Shown one piece after another: positions 24,389-32,223 of a stretch of DNA of 32,223 nt. Position 1 is the first letter of the stretch; each line of letters begins with the position of its first letter. The notes under the pieces are model-generated. The model was given only the letters and a program-made list of their open reading frames with translations. It was not told where the DNA came from and did not search any database. Source of the DNA: Lachnospiraceae bacterium (GTDB lineage Bacteria; Bacillota; Clostridia; Lachnospirales; Lachnospiraceae); contig CAAEWE010000072.1 of the NCBI GenBank assembly GCA_900759665.1, positions 1-32,223 of the forward strand, written 5' to 3'. The position numbers were made by a program, and so were the translations under genes.

Positions 24389-27163
24389 ATGAAAAAGAAA
24401 AAACAATGGATAGCAATACTTATCATTGCTTGTTTGCTTTCGGGAATGTTAGGAAATCATTATATTTCAGAACATAAGCACTCAGAAGACAGTGGAACAG
24501 ATTATCAACAAGAGAAAAGCTCTTCGCAAATGCTTACAAGACATCAATGGATGAAGATGTTAGGAGAGTATTTTGGATTTACTGAGCCAAATGGAACGCA
24601 GGCGTTGTGGGAAGATGTTCCTAAGGATAATTCATATTATAAATATATTCAGTCGGCATCAGAGTGGGAAATCCTTAAAGTGGATGGAAAGTTTTATGGT
24701 AATAAAGCTGTTACCGGGGAGTTTATGGCTCAGACGATGATACAATCTATTGGAGAGGATTTATTTGATCTATATATAGAAAAGCATAACAATAATTTGA
24801 ATTATACATCCTTATATCTTCTCGAAGAGAAAGGGTTTATTCAAGAACGTGAACTGAAAAGAAAAATAAAAAAACAGCGGGCGGAAAAATTCTTTAAAGA
24901 TGTGACAGCATTTTATGATATGGAACTTCGCGGTATTGATTCGCAAAAAATCGTATATAAGAAGGATGTCAAAAGAATACCGTTGAATTCCGTAATGCAA
25001 ATGGATAATTCCATAGAGAATATTAAGGTGAGAAAAAAATATGCCAGAAAATTAAAGAAGGGTACTCCGGTTGTCGTTGATACCAAATTTGGTATGCTTG
25101 CAAAAGAAGTGGTTCGTGTGAAAAAGAATGGAGAGATTACACTAAAAGACACAGCACTGGATAATGTATTGGAATCACTTCAGGCCAGTCAGTCGACGAC
25201 TATTGATTTTGAAGATTTTGTTCAGGCTTATGGAACAAAGAAAATGCGTACGAATTATAAACAGTACAAAGAGATGAGTATGGCAGAAAATAATTATCAA
25301 GCATTGAACCTGGCTCAGATTAAAAATAGTGTAAATACATCCCAAGGGGATACATTGTCCAGAGAGGGATTTACAGTTAATTTTTCCGTCACCTCAAAAG
25401 GCGAAGACGGGGAAAAAGAGACATCTTGTACAATTATTGATAATAAATCAAAAATGGGGTTTGAATATACAGAAGGACAAGGATTTAAGGTGCTATCTAA
25501 TGGGGATATGCCGTGGGATATTTCTGCGGAAGAAAATACGCCATCTTCATCCAATGCACCTGAAACCACAGCATCCTCTTTGGAAAAAGGGAAGGAGGAA
25601 AAATATAAATTAAAAACAGAAAAAAGTTCCTCCATAATGGCATCTGTTGCGATAAACAATATCTCTATTTACAGTTATGTTGACATGGGACAAGATTCAC
25701 TGATCAAAAAGATTGTTCCTGAGAAAGTAGACATACGTTCTACTATTGCAAGTTCGATAGAGTTTTCGGCAGATGGATCAGTTAATTTAGGGAAGACAAT
25801 AGCCAGTATTCCATTTCCTATTGGTGCAGGAAAAGCATTTGGAATAAATTTGGATCTACGTTTGATTTTAGATGCCAATGGCCAGGTTAAATTAGGAATA
25901 GAGAATACTAATACAAGTGGGTTGGTCTATGAAAAAGGAAAAGGGATACGCAGAATTGATCCAAAAGTCGATAAGGGTGTGAAGGATCCGGAACAGGATA
26001 TTGTAGTACAGGCAAGTATGGAACTTGAACCAAAATTGGAATTTCAGCCGAATATCAGTGTTTTAGGGAAGAATCTGGTGGATTTGGAATTAGATGTGGG
26101 AGTGTATGTTCAGTTTTCTGTTACCGACAGGATAAACGAGGGAGTCATTTGTGATGATAGAAGATTTGCGGCACCAACATTTAGTTTTGGTTATATGCAG
26201 GGAGAAGGGAACCTGATCATTAAGGCAGAAAAAATGTTACAAAAAGGGAAACAAATGCTTCAAAAGGTTCCCAATATTGGTGGTGTTGTAAAATATGTGG
26301 ATGATAAAATTCCTGATTTAAAATTATCTGGTGAGATAAACATTGTGACAGATGAAAATGCACCGTTTCAATTACATGGACATTATGAGAATGGAATACA
26401 TGTGGAAAAATGTAACTATGATGATGAGTCAACAGATGCAAAGAAGCAGGAGGAACATAAAAAGGATCAGCAGAAAAAAATATTGTCTCTGAAAGAGTTG
26501 AAATATTCTGGACAGACACGATTTATCCAAAAATTTAATAATATTTGTGGTGGCTATGAATCGCAGTTAGAAATGGAATATTATCCGTATATCAGTCAGG
26601 AAGAGTTTAGTAGTAAAGCGGAAGGAGATGAGTTTCAGATTCAGGGAAAGACATACCGGATTGGGAAATCATATGAAACATTTATTCCGGGAAAGGGAGG
26701 AAGTAATAAAGATCCGGTGACGGGAAAAAGATATTCAGATGTGTATAATCCTCATGGATGCAGCGAAATCTATGGGGAGGATGGAACAAAGTATTACATT
26801 CAGGATGCATTAAATCCGGATATTACGAGGAGAGGAGCGATTGACAGCAGGGGATTCGATTATGGAAGTGACTCCTATATTGATTGTTATGATTATATGT
26901 TCTGTGACGTCAATGGGCAGATTTTGAAAGAGAAGGTTGAAATACCTGCTTATGTGATCTATAACGCCACAATAAAAATGAATTCCGGTGAGGGGGGAGA
27001 GTATACGGCGATGCAGTTTTATCTGCTTCACTATTTAAATGCTTTAGTCCTGAACGATGACAGGCTAAAAGATCAGAAACCATATAATGTATCAGTGCAG
27101 TTTGACAACTCTGGATGGATTACACAAATCCAGATGATAGATACGATATTGTCAGATGCTTAG
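24389..27163 (+). CDS. Large secreted protein with an SLH-like N-terminal module
   Basis: 924 residues; start at 24389 with GGAGAAG just upstream. The signal peptide or anchor is at about 5-23. Residues 49-121 ('LTRHQWMKMLGEYFGF', 'LWEDVPKDNSYYKYIQSASE', 'KAVTGEFMAQTMIQ') resemble one S-layer-homology repeat, a module that binds cell-wall polymers; a canonical three-repeat set is absent. The remainder, including a Ser/Thr-rich spacer near 385-410 and long beta-rich segments, matches nothing I recognise. AT-rich compared with genes left of 22600. It lies in a compact operon (42 and 39 bases to its neighbours), so it is probably a wall-attached component of the same system. Confidence 0.75.
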   Translation: MKKKKQWIAILIIACLLSGMLGNHYISEHKHSEDSGTDYQQEKSSSQMLTRHQWMKMLGEYFGFTEPNGTQALWEDVPKDNSYYKYIQSASEWEILKVDGKFYGNKAVTGEFMAQTMIQSIGEDLFDLYIEKHNNNLNYTSLYLLEEKGFIQERELKRKIKKQRAEKFFKDVTAFYDMELRGIDSQKIVYKKDVKRIPLNSVMQMDNSIENIKVRKKYARKLKKGTPVVVDTKFGMLAKEVVRVKKNGEITLKDTALDNVLESLQASQSTTIDFEDFVQAYGTKKMRTNYKQYKEMSMAENNYQALNLAQIKNSVNTSQGDTLSREGFTVNFSVTSKGEDGEKETSCTIIDNKSKMGFEYTEGQGFKVLSNGDMPWDISAEENTPSSSNAPETTASSLEKGKEEKYKLKTEKSSSIMASVAINNISIYSYVDMGQDSLIKKIVPEKVDIRSTIASSIEFSADGSVNLGKTIASIPFPIGAGKAFGINLDLRLILDANGQVKLGIENTNTSGLVYEKGKGIRRIDPKVDKGVKDPEQDIVVQASMELEPKLEFQPNISVLGKNLVDLELDVGVYVQFSVTDRINEGVICDDRRFAAPTFSFGYMQGEGNLIIKAEKMLQKGKQMLQKVPNIGGVVKYVDDKIPDLKLSGEINIVTDENAPFQLHGHYENGIHVEKCNYDDESTDAKKQEEHKKDQQKKILSLKELKYSGQTRFIQKFNNICGGYESQLEMEYYPYISQEEFSSKAEGDEFQIQGKTYRIGKSYETFIPGKGGSNKDPVTGKRYSDVYNPHGCSEIYGEDGTKYYIQDALNPDITRRGAIDSRGFDYGSDSYIDCYDYMFCDVNGQILKEKVEIPAYVIYNATIKMNSGEGGEYTAMQFYLLHYLNALVLNDDRLKDQKPYNVSVQFDNSGWITQIQMIDTILSDA

Positions 27164-27202
27164 ATAAAAATAGCATAAAATTATGCAGAAAAGAGGAGAA
27201 AA

Positions 27203-28357
27203 ATGAAACGAGATCAAAAGAAAATTTGGAACAAGGTAATACTGGGCATGGCAGTCTTGGGAATGTGTATGGGGCTTTCCAGTCCAATAATGGCAGCGGC
27301 ATACAGCAGCCCGTCACCGGTATCCACAACGGCACCGGCATCCACAACGGCACCGGCAGGGAAAGATGTGATCAATGCAACATCTATCACAGTGGATGGT
27401 TCGGAATGTACAGTCACGTTTAATGGAAAAAACGATGAAGATCATTATTTGTCCATGCAGGTTCCACAGGGAAAAACAAATGAATGGATTCAGATTACAA
27501 TGACTAATAAACAGGAAGATGGAAAAGATAATGATAGGCATTACTTAACATTACAGGATAATTCAGGGCAGGATTTACAAGCTGTTTATGCAGATGTAGG
27601 AGAGTCCAACTCAATTATATGCAAGCTGAATGGGGATGAGGTGAATACAAGTAATAATGAGCCGAGTTTGTCTGTTGGTGAAAAATATAGAATTAAAGTG
27701 AGTTCATATTGGTGGTCCACAAACAGTGTGTCGGTAAAGATAAAGAGTATTCAGGATGACTGTTATGGAACAGCAGATAGTAATGCAAAGGCGATAACGC
27801 TGGGGTCTTCCATTGATGGTAAATTAGAAGTATATAATGATATCGACTGTTACCGATTTGAATCTGTGGCAGGAAAAGAATATCAGTTTTCCGTGGCATC
27901 AAATAGCAGTAATATAGAAGCGGCTTTGATTGGTGCGGATAAGGTTGAAATTAAAAAAATTGGAGTGGGCAAGCATGTTTCCTGGGTAGGAACCGGGGGG
28001 ACAGTTTATATTAAGGTGCAAAGTGAAACGATCGATATGAGTGCCAATGATCGAATATATACAGTAAGTGTAACAGGAAAGAACGGGCAGACAGTTAATA
28101 CAAAAGATGATAAAGCCACATCTGGCAAAAAGGCTTCCGGACCAATCCGTTTACTGCAGTATAAACGGGGAACCAAAATAGTCATTGGAAAAATTCTTGG
28201 ACAACGAACAATTACGATTAATGTGGAAGGCAAAACATATATCAAATCTGTTGCTATGAAAGGAAAATTTAAAATTAAACTGAAAAAGAAATTAAAAAAA
28301 GGAACAAAAATTGTAATAATTACAAAAGGAAAGAAAAGTATATATTCTGTTCGTTAA
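27203..28357 (+). CDS. Secreted beta-sandwich protein (PPC/Ig-like domains)
   Basis: 384 residues; start at 27203 with GAGGAG 5 bases upstream. A signal peptide ends near 'IMAAAYSS' (about 31-36), then a short Thr/Ala/Pro spacer. Two tandem beta-sandwich regions (about 55-180 and 185-295), with 'NDIDCYRFESVAGKEYQFSV' in the second, resemble bacterial pre-peptidase C-terminal (PPC) domains. The C-terminus (about 310-384, 'YKRGTKIVIGKILGQRTITI', 'GKFKIKLKKKLKKGTKIVII') resembles group 6 bacterial Ig-like domains and is strongly basic. No enzymatic domain is visible. Likely an extracellular binding or structural subunit of the operon; function unknown. Confidence 0.75.
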   Translation: MKRDQKKIWNKVILGMAVLGMCMGLSSPIMAAAYSSPSPVSTTAPASTTAPAGKDVINATSITVDGSECTVTFNGKNDEDHYLSMQVPQGKTNEWIQITMTNKQEDGKDNDRHYLTLQDNSGQDLQAVYADVGESNSIICKLNGDEVNTSNNEPSLSVGEKYRIKVSSYWWSTNSVSVKIKSIQDDCYGTADSNAKAITLGSSIDGKLEVYNDIDCYRFESVAGKEYQFSVASNSSNIEAALIGADKVEIKKIGVGKHVSWVGTGGTVYIKVQSETIDMSANDRIYTVSVTGKNGQTVNTKDDKATSGKKASGPIRLLQYKRGTKIVIGKILGQRTITINVEGKTYIKSVAMKGKFKIKLKKKLKKGTKIVIITKGKKSIYSVR

Positions 28358-28402
28358 AAATAATCAGAAAAAATAAAGTGCAGCAAATGAAAGGAAAAAA
28401 AG

Positions 28403-29374
28403 ATGGCAAAGTTTTGTACAAATTGTGGAGCACCATGTACAGAGGATATGGTGAAATGTAGTCAGTGTGGTAAAGTATTGCGAAAAACACCAATACAGAA
28501 TGAAATGTCTGAAACCGAGGGACAGGCAATAATGCAGGAGAAGGTTCGAACTGCTATTGTGGGTGAGCAGGAGAAAGAAGGCAATGCGCAGGAGACAGGA
28601 ATTCCGGGACCGGATATGGAACAGTATCATGAACAGATTTCTCAGGTGAAGGAAAAGTCATTTAATTATGCAGCTCGTTTATTTTATTACATTAGCAATA
28701 TCATAAAGAATCCAAAGTCTTTTGGAGAGAAAATGCTTGATGAGCAGGATGTATCGATATGTGGTGGAATTATTGTGGGACAGGCAGTTCTGTCTGCTAT
28801 TTTTGCAATTTTATATGCAGGGAAACTTAAAAATAAGATTAAAACACTAGGTGATTTTTTGTATGACATGGCATCTGATCTTGTTGATCAATTTGGTGGA
28901 GGCTCTGTGGATGACCCGGTTAGTGCATTAAGTGGATATATTGATAGTTCGAGGATTTTTATTTGTACACTGGCAGGTTCCCTTGTGTTGAGTGTAGTGA
29001 TGGCTGCACTAATATTGGCAGCACATAAAGTGATTAAAAATTATTGTAATTATAAAATGGCATTGGGAGTTGTTGCCATGAGAAGTGCAATGATGATACC
29101 GGTTATTCTCTTTGCTATGTTAATTTCTGTGATAAATTGGAAGTTGGGAATTGTTCTTTTTTGTTTCAGCAGTATTTTTGGCTTTTGTTATATGTCTGTT
29201 GGGTTTCATCTATTGGCAGAAGGGAAAAATGACTGGGAAGCTCTTGCTGTAGCGGTTGTGATCATTTTGTTTTTTGTTGCTGCATGCTTTGTTATTCCTA
29301 AAATTGGAAGTTATATTTTGCCTGAGAATATTCGGAATCTTTCGCTGAAAGATTTTCTATCTAATCTCGAATGA
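28403..29374 (+). CDS. Zinc-ribbon multi-pass membrane protein
   Basis: 323 residues; start at 28403 with AAAGGA upstream. An N-terminal zinc ribbon uses Cys5/Cys8 and Cys19/Cys22 ('CTNCGAPCTEDMVKCSQC'). A charged linker (about 30-95) leads to about five transmembrane helices: near 116-134, 180-205, 222-245, 245-265 and 278-300. The layout is that of Clostridial zinc-ribbon/YIP1-like membrane proteins, whose functions are mostly unknown. Fourth gene of the operon; neighbours at 45 and 59 bases. It may link cytoplasmic metal- or partner-binding to the envelope. Confidence 0.78.
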   Translation: MAKFCTNCGAPCTEDMVKCSQCGKVLRKTPIQNEMSETEGQAIMQEKVRTAIVGEQEKEGNAQETGIPGPDMEQYHEQISQVKEKSFNYAARLFYYISNIIKNPKSFGEKMLDEQDVSICGGIIVGQAVLSAIFAILYAGKLKNKIKTLGDFLYDMASDLVDQFGGGSVDDPVSALSGYIDSSRIFICTLAGSLVLSVVMAALILAAHKVIKNYCNYKMALGVVAMRSAMMIPVILFAMLISVINWKLGIVLFCFSSIFGFCYMSVGFHLLAEGKNDWEALAVAVVIILFFVAACFVIPKIGSYILPENIRNLSLKDFLSNLE

Positions 29375-29433
29375 TAGACGTTCATTAAATGAACATAAAT
29401 TCTATTTGCCAGTGGAAGGGAGGAAGAAATGGA

Positions 29434-30081
29434 ATGAGTCGAAAAGAACGAAATATATTAATTACAACAGGAACCATTCTGGGAATAATGATTCTATTAT
29501 TTGTCAGCTTTGTATTTTGGCAGAAAAAGAATAAAACAGAATACTTAATAAGTGGAAAGGAACGGCAGTGGAAAGAAAATGAAGCTGAATACAAGGAAGC
29601 AGAGGATTATGAGGCCGTTGACCTTGATGATTATACATATAGCGGGCAAGATGATCTTGTAAATTCAGACAGCAAAAATGATAAGAATAATACAGAGAAT
29701 TCTTCGACGCAGAAGTCAGAGAATATAACAAATGATATATCGAATGAAACAGAAAACAAAGCGAGGAAGGCAGTACAGAAGAATAAAACTGTAAAGAAAA
29801 ATAACAAAGGTTACGTGATTCCGTATAGTAGTTCCAGAAAACTTAAAAAATCAGATTTAAAGCCGCTATCAAAGGATCAATTGTCTAAAGCCAGAAATGA
29901 AATATATGCACGTCATGGGAGACGCTTTATTGACTCGTCATTACAAAAATATTTCAATGCAAAGAGTTGGTACAAACCGAAATACAGCCCTGAAAAATTT
30001 GATAGGAAAAGCAAAAAGTTGTTATCTGCATTAGAACGAAGGAATGTGTTATTTATTCAACAGTATGAAAAGAAAAAGTAA
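29434..30081 (+). CDS. YARHG-domain membrane-anchored protein
   Basis: 215 residues; start at 29434 with GGGAGGA 9 bases upstream, in preference to 29389. One transmembrane helix (about 8-29) is followed by an acidic, Asn/Ser-rich linker (about 40-125) and a YARHG domain at about 127-195 ('YVIPYSSSRKL', 'ARNEIYARHGRRF', 'SWYKPKY'). YARHG domains are thought to be extracellular and are often joined to zinc-ribbon or TcaA-like proteins, one of which is encoded 12 bases downstream. Translational coupling of the two is likely. Confidence 0.88.
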   Translation: MSRKERNILITTGTILGIMILLFVSFVFWQKKNKTEYLISGKERQWKENEAEYKEAEDYEAVDLDDYTYSGQDDLVNSDSKNDKNNTENSSTQKSENITNDISNETENKARKAVQKNKTVKKNNKGYVIPYSSSRKLKKSDLKPLSKDQLSKARNEIYARHGRRFIDSSLQKYFNAKSWYKPKYSPEKFDRKSKKLLSALERRNVLFIQQYEKKK

Positions 30082-30093
30082 GGGGGAGAAAAG

Positions 30094-31386
30094 ATGTTTT
30101 GTCCAGAATGCGGAACAAAATTAGAAGAAGGAAGTCGATTTTGCCCAGAATGTGGGACGCGATTGGATGTTAATGATTTTTCGGCACAAATAGAAAAAAA
30201 TACACAGCCAAAGATTCGGCAAACTAAAAATATGTTTCAAACATATTTAGTGATTCAGGCCATTATATTGATTGGACTTTTGTATATGGCATATCAGCAT
30301 TTTCAAAAAATGTGTACGCCTGAATCGGTGGCGGATGAAATGTTTCGGGCAATGGTAGCCAAGAATTATGATAAGGTTTATCAAATTCTTGATGTTGGGG
30401 ATGAAAGTTTTATTACGAAAGAGGGAATGGAAAAGTATGCGATAACCTGGGATGAGGGAGATGTTACAAAGTATTCAATAGGAAAAAATCCAGATCTTGA
30501 TGAAGAACTTGGAGAGAAGGAGTTACGAGTTACCTATAGAGTGAAGGGCGAAAAGGAGTCATACAGCTATGATATGACTTTAGAGAAAGAAGCTGGGAAG
30601 AAATTTCTATTTTTTGACTCATGGAAGGTGACGGATTGTGATTCTATTGTCAATGGGTATGAGTTTACTATCCCTGCAGGAGCTAAAATCTCTGTTGGAG
30701 GAAAATTGTTAGATGATTCTTTTAAAACTTCGGAGGATTCAGTAGATACGGAAGATGAGGAATCCGATGACTATGATGACGTGTATGAAGATCAGATGGA
30801 TACATACCAGCTAAATAATATTTATAATGGTAAATATGAGGTGATTATTTCAAAAAAAGGGTATGAAACGATTCGTGAAATGATTGCAATTACACAGGAG
30901 GGATATGGGGATGAGGGATTTGTACAGGATAATTTGAACTTCCCTCAAAATACAATTTTGGAATTACAAAAACGTGCAGGAGAGTTCATAAAACCATTTG
31001 TAGCAGGCTATATGACTAATACACCAATAGATCAGTTGACGGAGATGGCTGAGTATGATGGCGAAATACCAGAGGAAATCTCAGATGTTTATTACGCAGA
31101 TTCTCAATGGGAACATGTTGAAAAAATGAATTCATTAAAAATAGGAAACATCAGTAGTACAGTTGTGGATTTTAGTGAAGGACTAGTAACTATAGAAGTG
31201 GACTATACTTTGGACGCCGATTGGAAATTCGATAAAGAATATTTGAATAATTATTTTTGGAGTATGCCAAGTGAAAAAATAGAGAACAAAGAATATGAAG
31301 CGGATGTGGCTTTTTATTCTTCAGATGGGAAATGGAAGATTGAAAACATAAATATAAGGCAGGCAGGAGACATAGAAGACTATTAG
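30094..31386 (+). CDS. Zinc-ribbon, single-pass TcaA-like protein
   Basis: 430 residues; start at 30094 behind GGGGGAG. An N-terminal zinc ribbon has Cys3/Cys6 and Cys17/Cys20 (two CPEC motifs). One helix (about 48-67) follows, then an extracytoplasmic part. A helical/beta domain ('VADEMFRAMVAKNYDKVYQI') begins near 82, and a beta domain with 'YEFTIPAGAKISVGGKLL' and a Pro-Glu-Gly-like 'GKYEVIISKKGYE' spans about 185-270. The order resembles TcaA/YvbJ-type envelope-stress proteins. A very acidic insert (about 214-235) is unusual. Last gene of the operon, followed by a strong terminator. Confidence 0.82.
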   Translation: MFCPECGTKLEEGSRFCPECGTRLDVNDFSAQIEKNTQPKIRQTKNMFQTYLVIQAIILIGLLYMAYQHFQKMCTPESVADEMFRAMVAKNYDKVYQILDVGDESFITKEGMEKYAITWDEGDVTKYSIGKNPDLDEELGEKELRVTYRVKGEKESYSYDMTLEKEAGKKFLFFDSWKVTDCDSIVNGYEFTIPAGAKISVGGKLLDDSFKTSEDSVDTEDEESDDYDDVYEDQMDTYQLNNIYNGKYEVIISKKGYETIREMIAITQEGYGDEGFVQDNLNFPQNTILELQKRAGEFIKPFVAGYMTNTPIDQLTEMAEYDGEIPEEISDVYYADSQWEHVEKMNSLKIGNISSTVVDFSEGLVTIEVDYTLDADWKFDKEYLNNYFWSMPSEKIENKEYEADVAFYSSDGKWKIENINIRQAGDIEDY

Positions 31387-31409
31387 GCGGGCTTCAAGTT
31401 TTCAAGAGT

Positions 31410-31447
31410 GGGAGAGGGCAATTAAATTCCCTCTCCCTATTTTTTAT
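31410..31447 (+). terminator. Rho-independent terminator of the six-gene operon
   Basis: Perfect 9-bp stem GGGAGAGGG (31410-31418) with CCCTCTCCC (31429-31437), 10-base AT-rich loop, then TATTTTTTATT. It overlaps the 3' end of the opposite-strand Rpn fragment. Confidence 0.92.
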
Positions 31448-31784
31448 TCTTATTTTTATAGCGGTCATAAATCTGTTGTGCATCTTCCAAAGATACCCCG
31501 AGCTTTTTTGAAATTAAGGACGCAGTGTCGTCCGCCGATAATCCGAGTTCATCGCAGGTGTCGATGATGCCATGAATTTTTCCTTCTTCAAGTCCATCTT
31601 CCCATCCTTCTTCTCTCATGATCTGTCCATAGCGTTCTTCATTAAATTCTGTTAAACACATGTTTTTCACTTCCCTTCGATGCGTTTCTAAAAATTCCCG
31701 CAGAATGTCATGTTGAATACAATACTCTACCGCGTTGGTAGTGATATCATTATACTGCAGAGTATAATTCATAACTATTGACAT
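31437..31784 (-). pseudogene. C-terminal fragment of an Rpn/PD-(D/E)XK-type transposase-like nuclease
   Basis: 115 codons resembling only the tail of Rpn-family (recombination-promoting nuclease/transposase_31-type) proteins: 'AVEYCIQHDILREFLETHRR', 'EVKNMCLTEFNEERYGQIMR' and 'EEGWEDGLEEGKIHGIID'. Full-length members are roughly 280-330 residues and carry the catalytic PD-(D/E)XK core upstream, which is absent here. No ribosome site precedes the ATG at 31784, and an in-frame stop lies a short way upstream. The break is about 105 bases from palindrome copy B. Probably non-functional. Confidence 0.7.
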
Positions 31785-31888
31785 TACCGCTAAACTTAAA
31801 AGTATTATCTATACGAAGTGACGGAACTTTTGGCATTTAGAAAAAATTTGTTTTTGCATATTGTACAGATTCAAAATATTTTTTAGAT

Positions 31889-32223
31889 ACTCAAACTTCC
31901 CACACCAGAAAATAAACTGTGCCCAGACTGTTTCTGATGTGGCACAGTTTTCAATATGATTTTTGGCTCCTAAGAAAAATGCACCCGGAAAGCTGTGGTC
32001 TGGAAATTGCCGCAGAACAGTAGGCTTGCCAGGAAGTCTTTGCTTTGCAATGTTTCGATGAATACGTGTCTGGACGATCGAGCCTCCAGGGGGCTCAGGC
32101 ATTTTAGCGGGCACGCTCCCGCTACGTCGCACTACGCAGTGGTGCATAACGCCACAAAATACGTGGCGTAAACACCAGCGAGTGCGAAAGTGCCCTTTGA
32201 AATACCTGAATCCCCCCTGAGGC
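31889..32223. repeat. Long imperfect palindromic element, copy B (right end outside window)
   Basis: Begins with the terminal 19-mer ACTCAAACTTCCCACACCA. A 44-base block (32034-32077) is identical to copy A at 35-78, and a 16-base block GGCACGCTCCCGCTAC is shared near the centre. Inner stems are kept with changed bases: GGGCAC/GTGCCC here against AGGCAC/GTGCCT in copy A, and ACGCCAC/GTGGCGT here against GCATCCT/AGGATGC. The left arm (31889-32030) matches the reverse complement of copy A's right arm. The window ends inside the right arm. Confidence 0.8.

Overview
The window looks like chromosomal DNA from a gut-type Firmicute, most likely Lachnospiraceae (Clostridia). Support comes from purine-rich Shine-Dalgarno sites, BspA-type leucine-rich-repeat secreted proteins with threonine/proline spacers, an ECF sigma factor next to a DUF4179 membrane protein, several MATE exporters, a YARHG protein and zinc-ribbon membrane proteins. 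No rRNA, tRNA, CRISPR array or intact transposase was seen. The family assignment is inference from gene content.

Layout. Positions 1-421 and 31889-32223 hold two diverged, edge-truncated copies of one long, non-coding, imperfectly palindromic element, estimated at about 530 bp. Its stems are kept although their sequences differ, which points to selection on a folded RNA or DNA form. The first gene (605-3913, +) is a large secreted LRR/EF-hand protein. Facing it are an ECF sigma factor and its DUF4179 partner (4063-6156, -). Next comes a translationally coupled marR-MATE pair (6248-8042, -), driven by a near-consensus promoter with two MarR-like operators. A uracil permease and uracil phosphoribosyltransferase follow (8208-10369, +). 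Two more MATE exporters flank a small membrane protein (10370-14269); the third MATE overlaps a MerR regulator cut off after about 12 residues. A secreted SGNH-like hydrolase (14281-15129, -) abuts that break.

From a clear promoter at 15310-15338 runs a four-gene + strand cluster: a membrane protein with a divergent FHA-like domain, a second large BspA-type secreted protein, an unrecognised 425-residue protein and a membrane-anchored eukaryotic-like Ser/Thr kinase (15382-22610). This looks like a phospho-signalling module paired with a surface protein. A frame-disrupted HEPN-like gene and a self-contained XRE regulator (-) separate it from a second, visibly AT-richer six-gene + strand operon (23777-31386). 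That operon encodes a small membrane protein, an SLH-like secreted protein, a secreted beta-sandwich protein, a zinc-ribbon multi-pass protein, a YARHG protein and a zinc-ribbon/TcaA-like protein. It ends in a strong terminator. A C-terminal Rpn-type nuclease fragment and the second palindrome copy close the window.

The best candidates for something undescribed are the palindromic element, the FHA/LRR/kinase cluster with its unknown third gene, and the zinc-ribbon/YARHG envelope operon.
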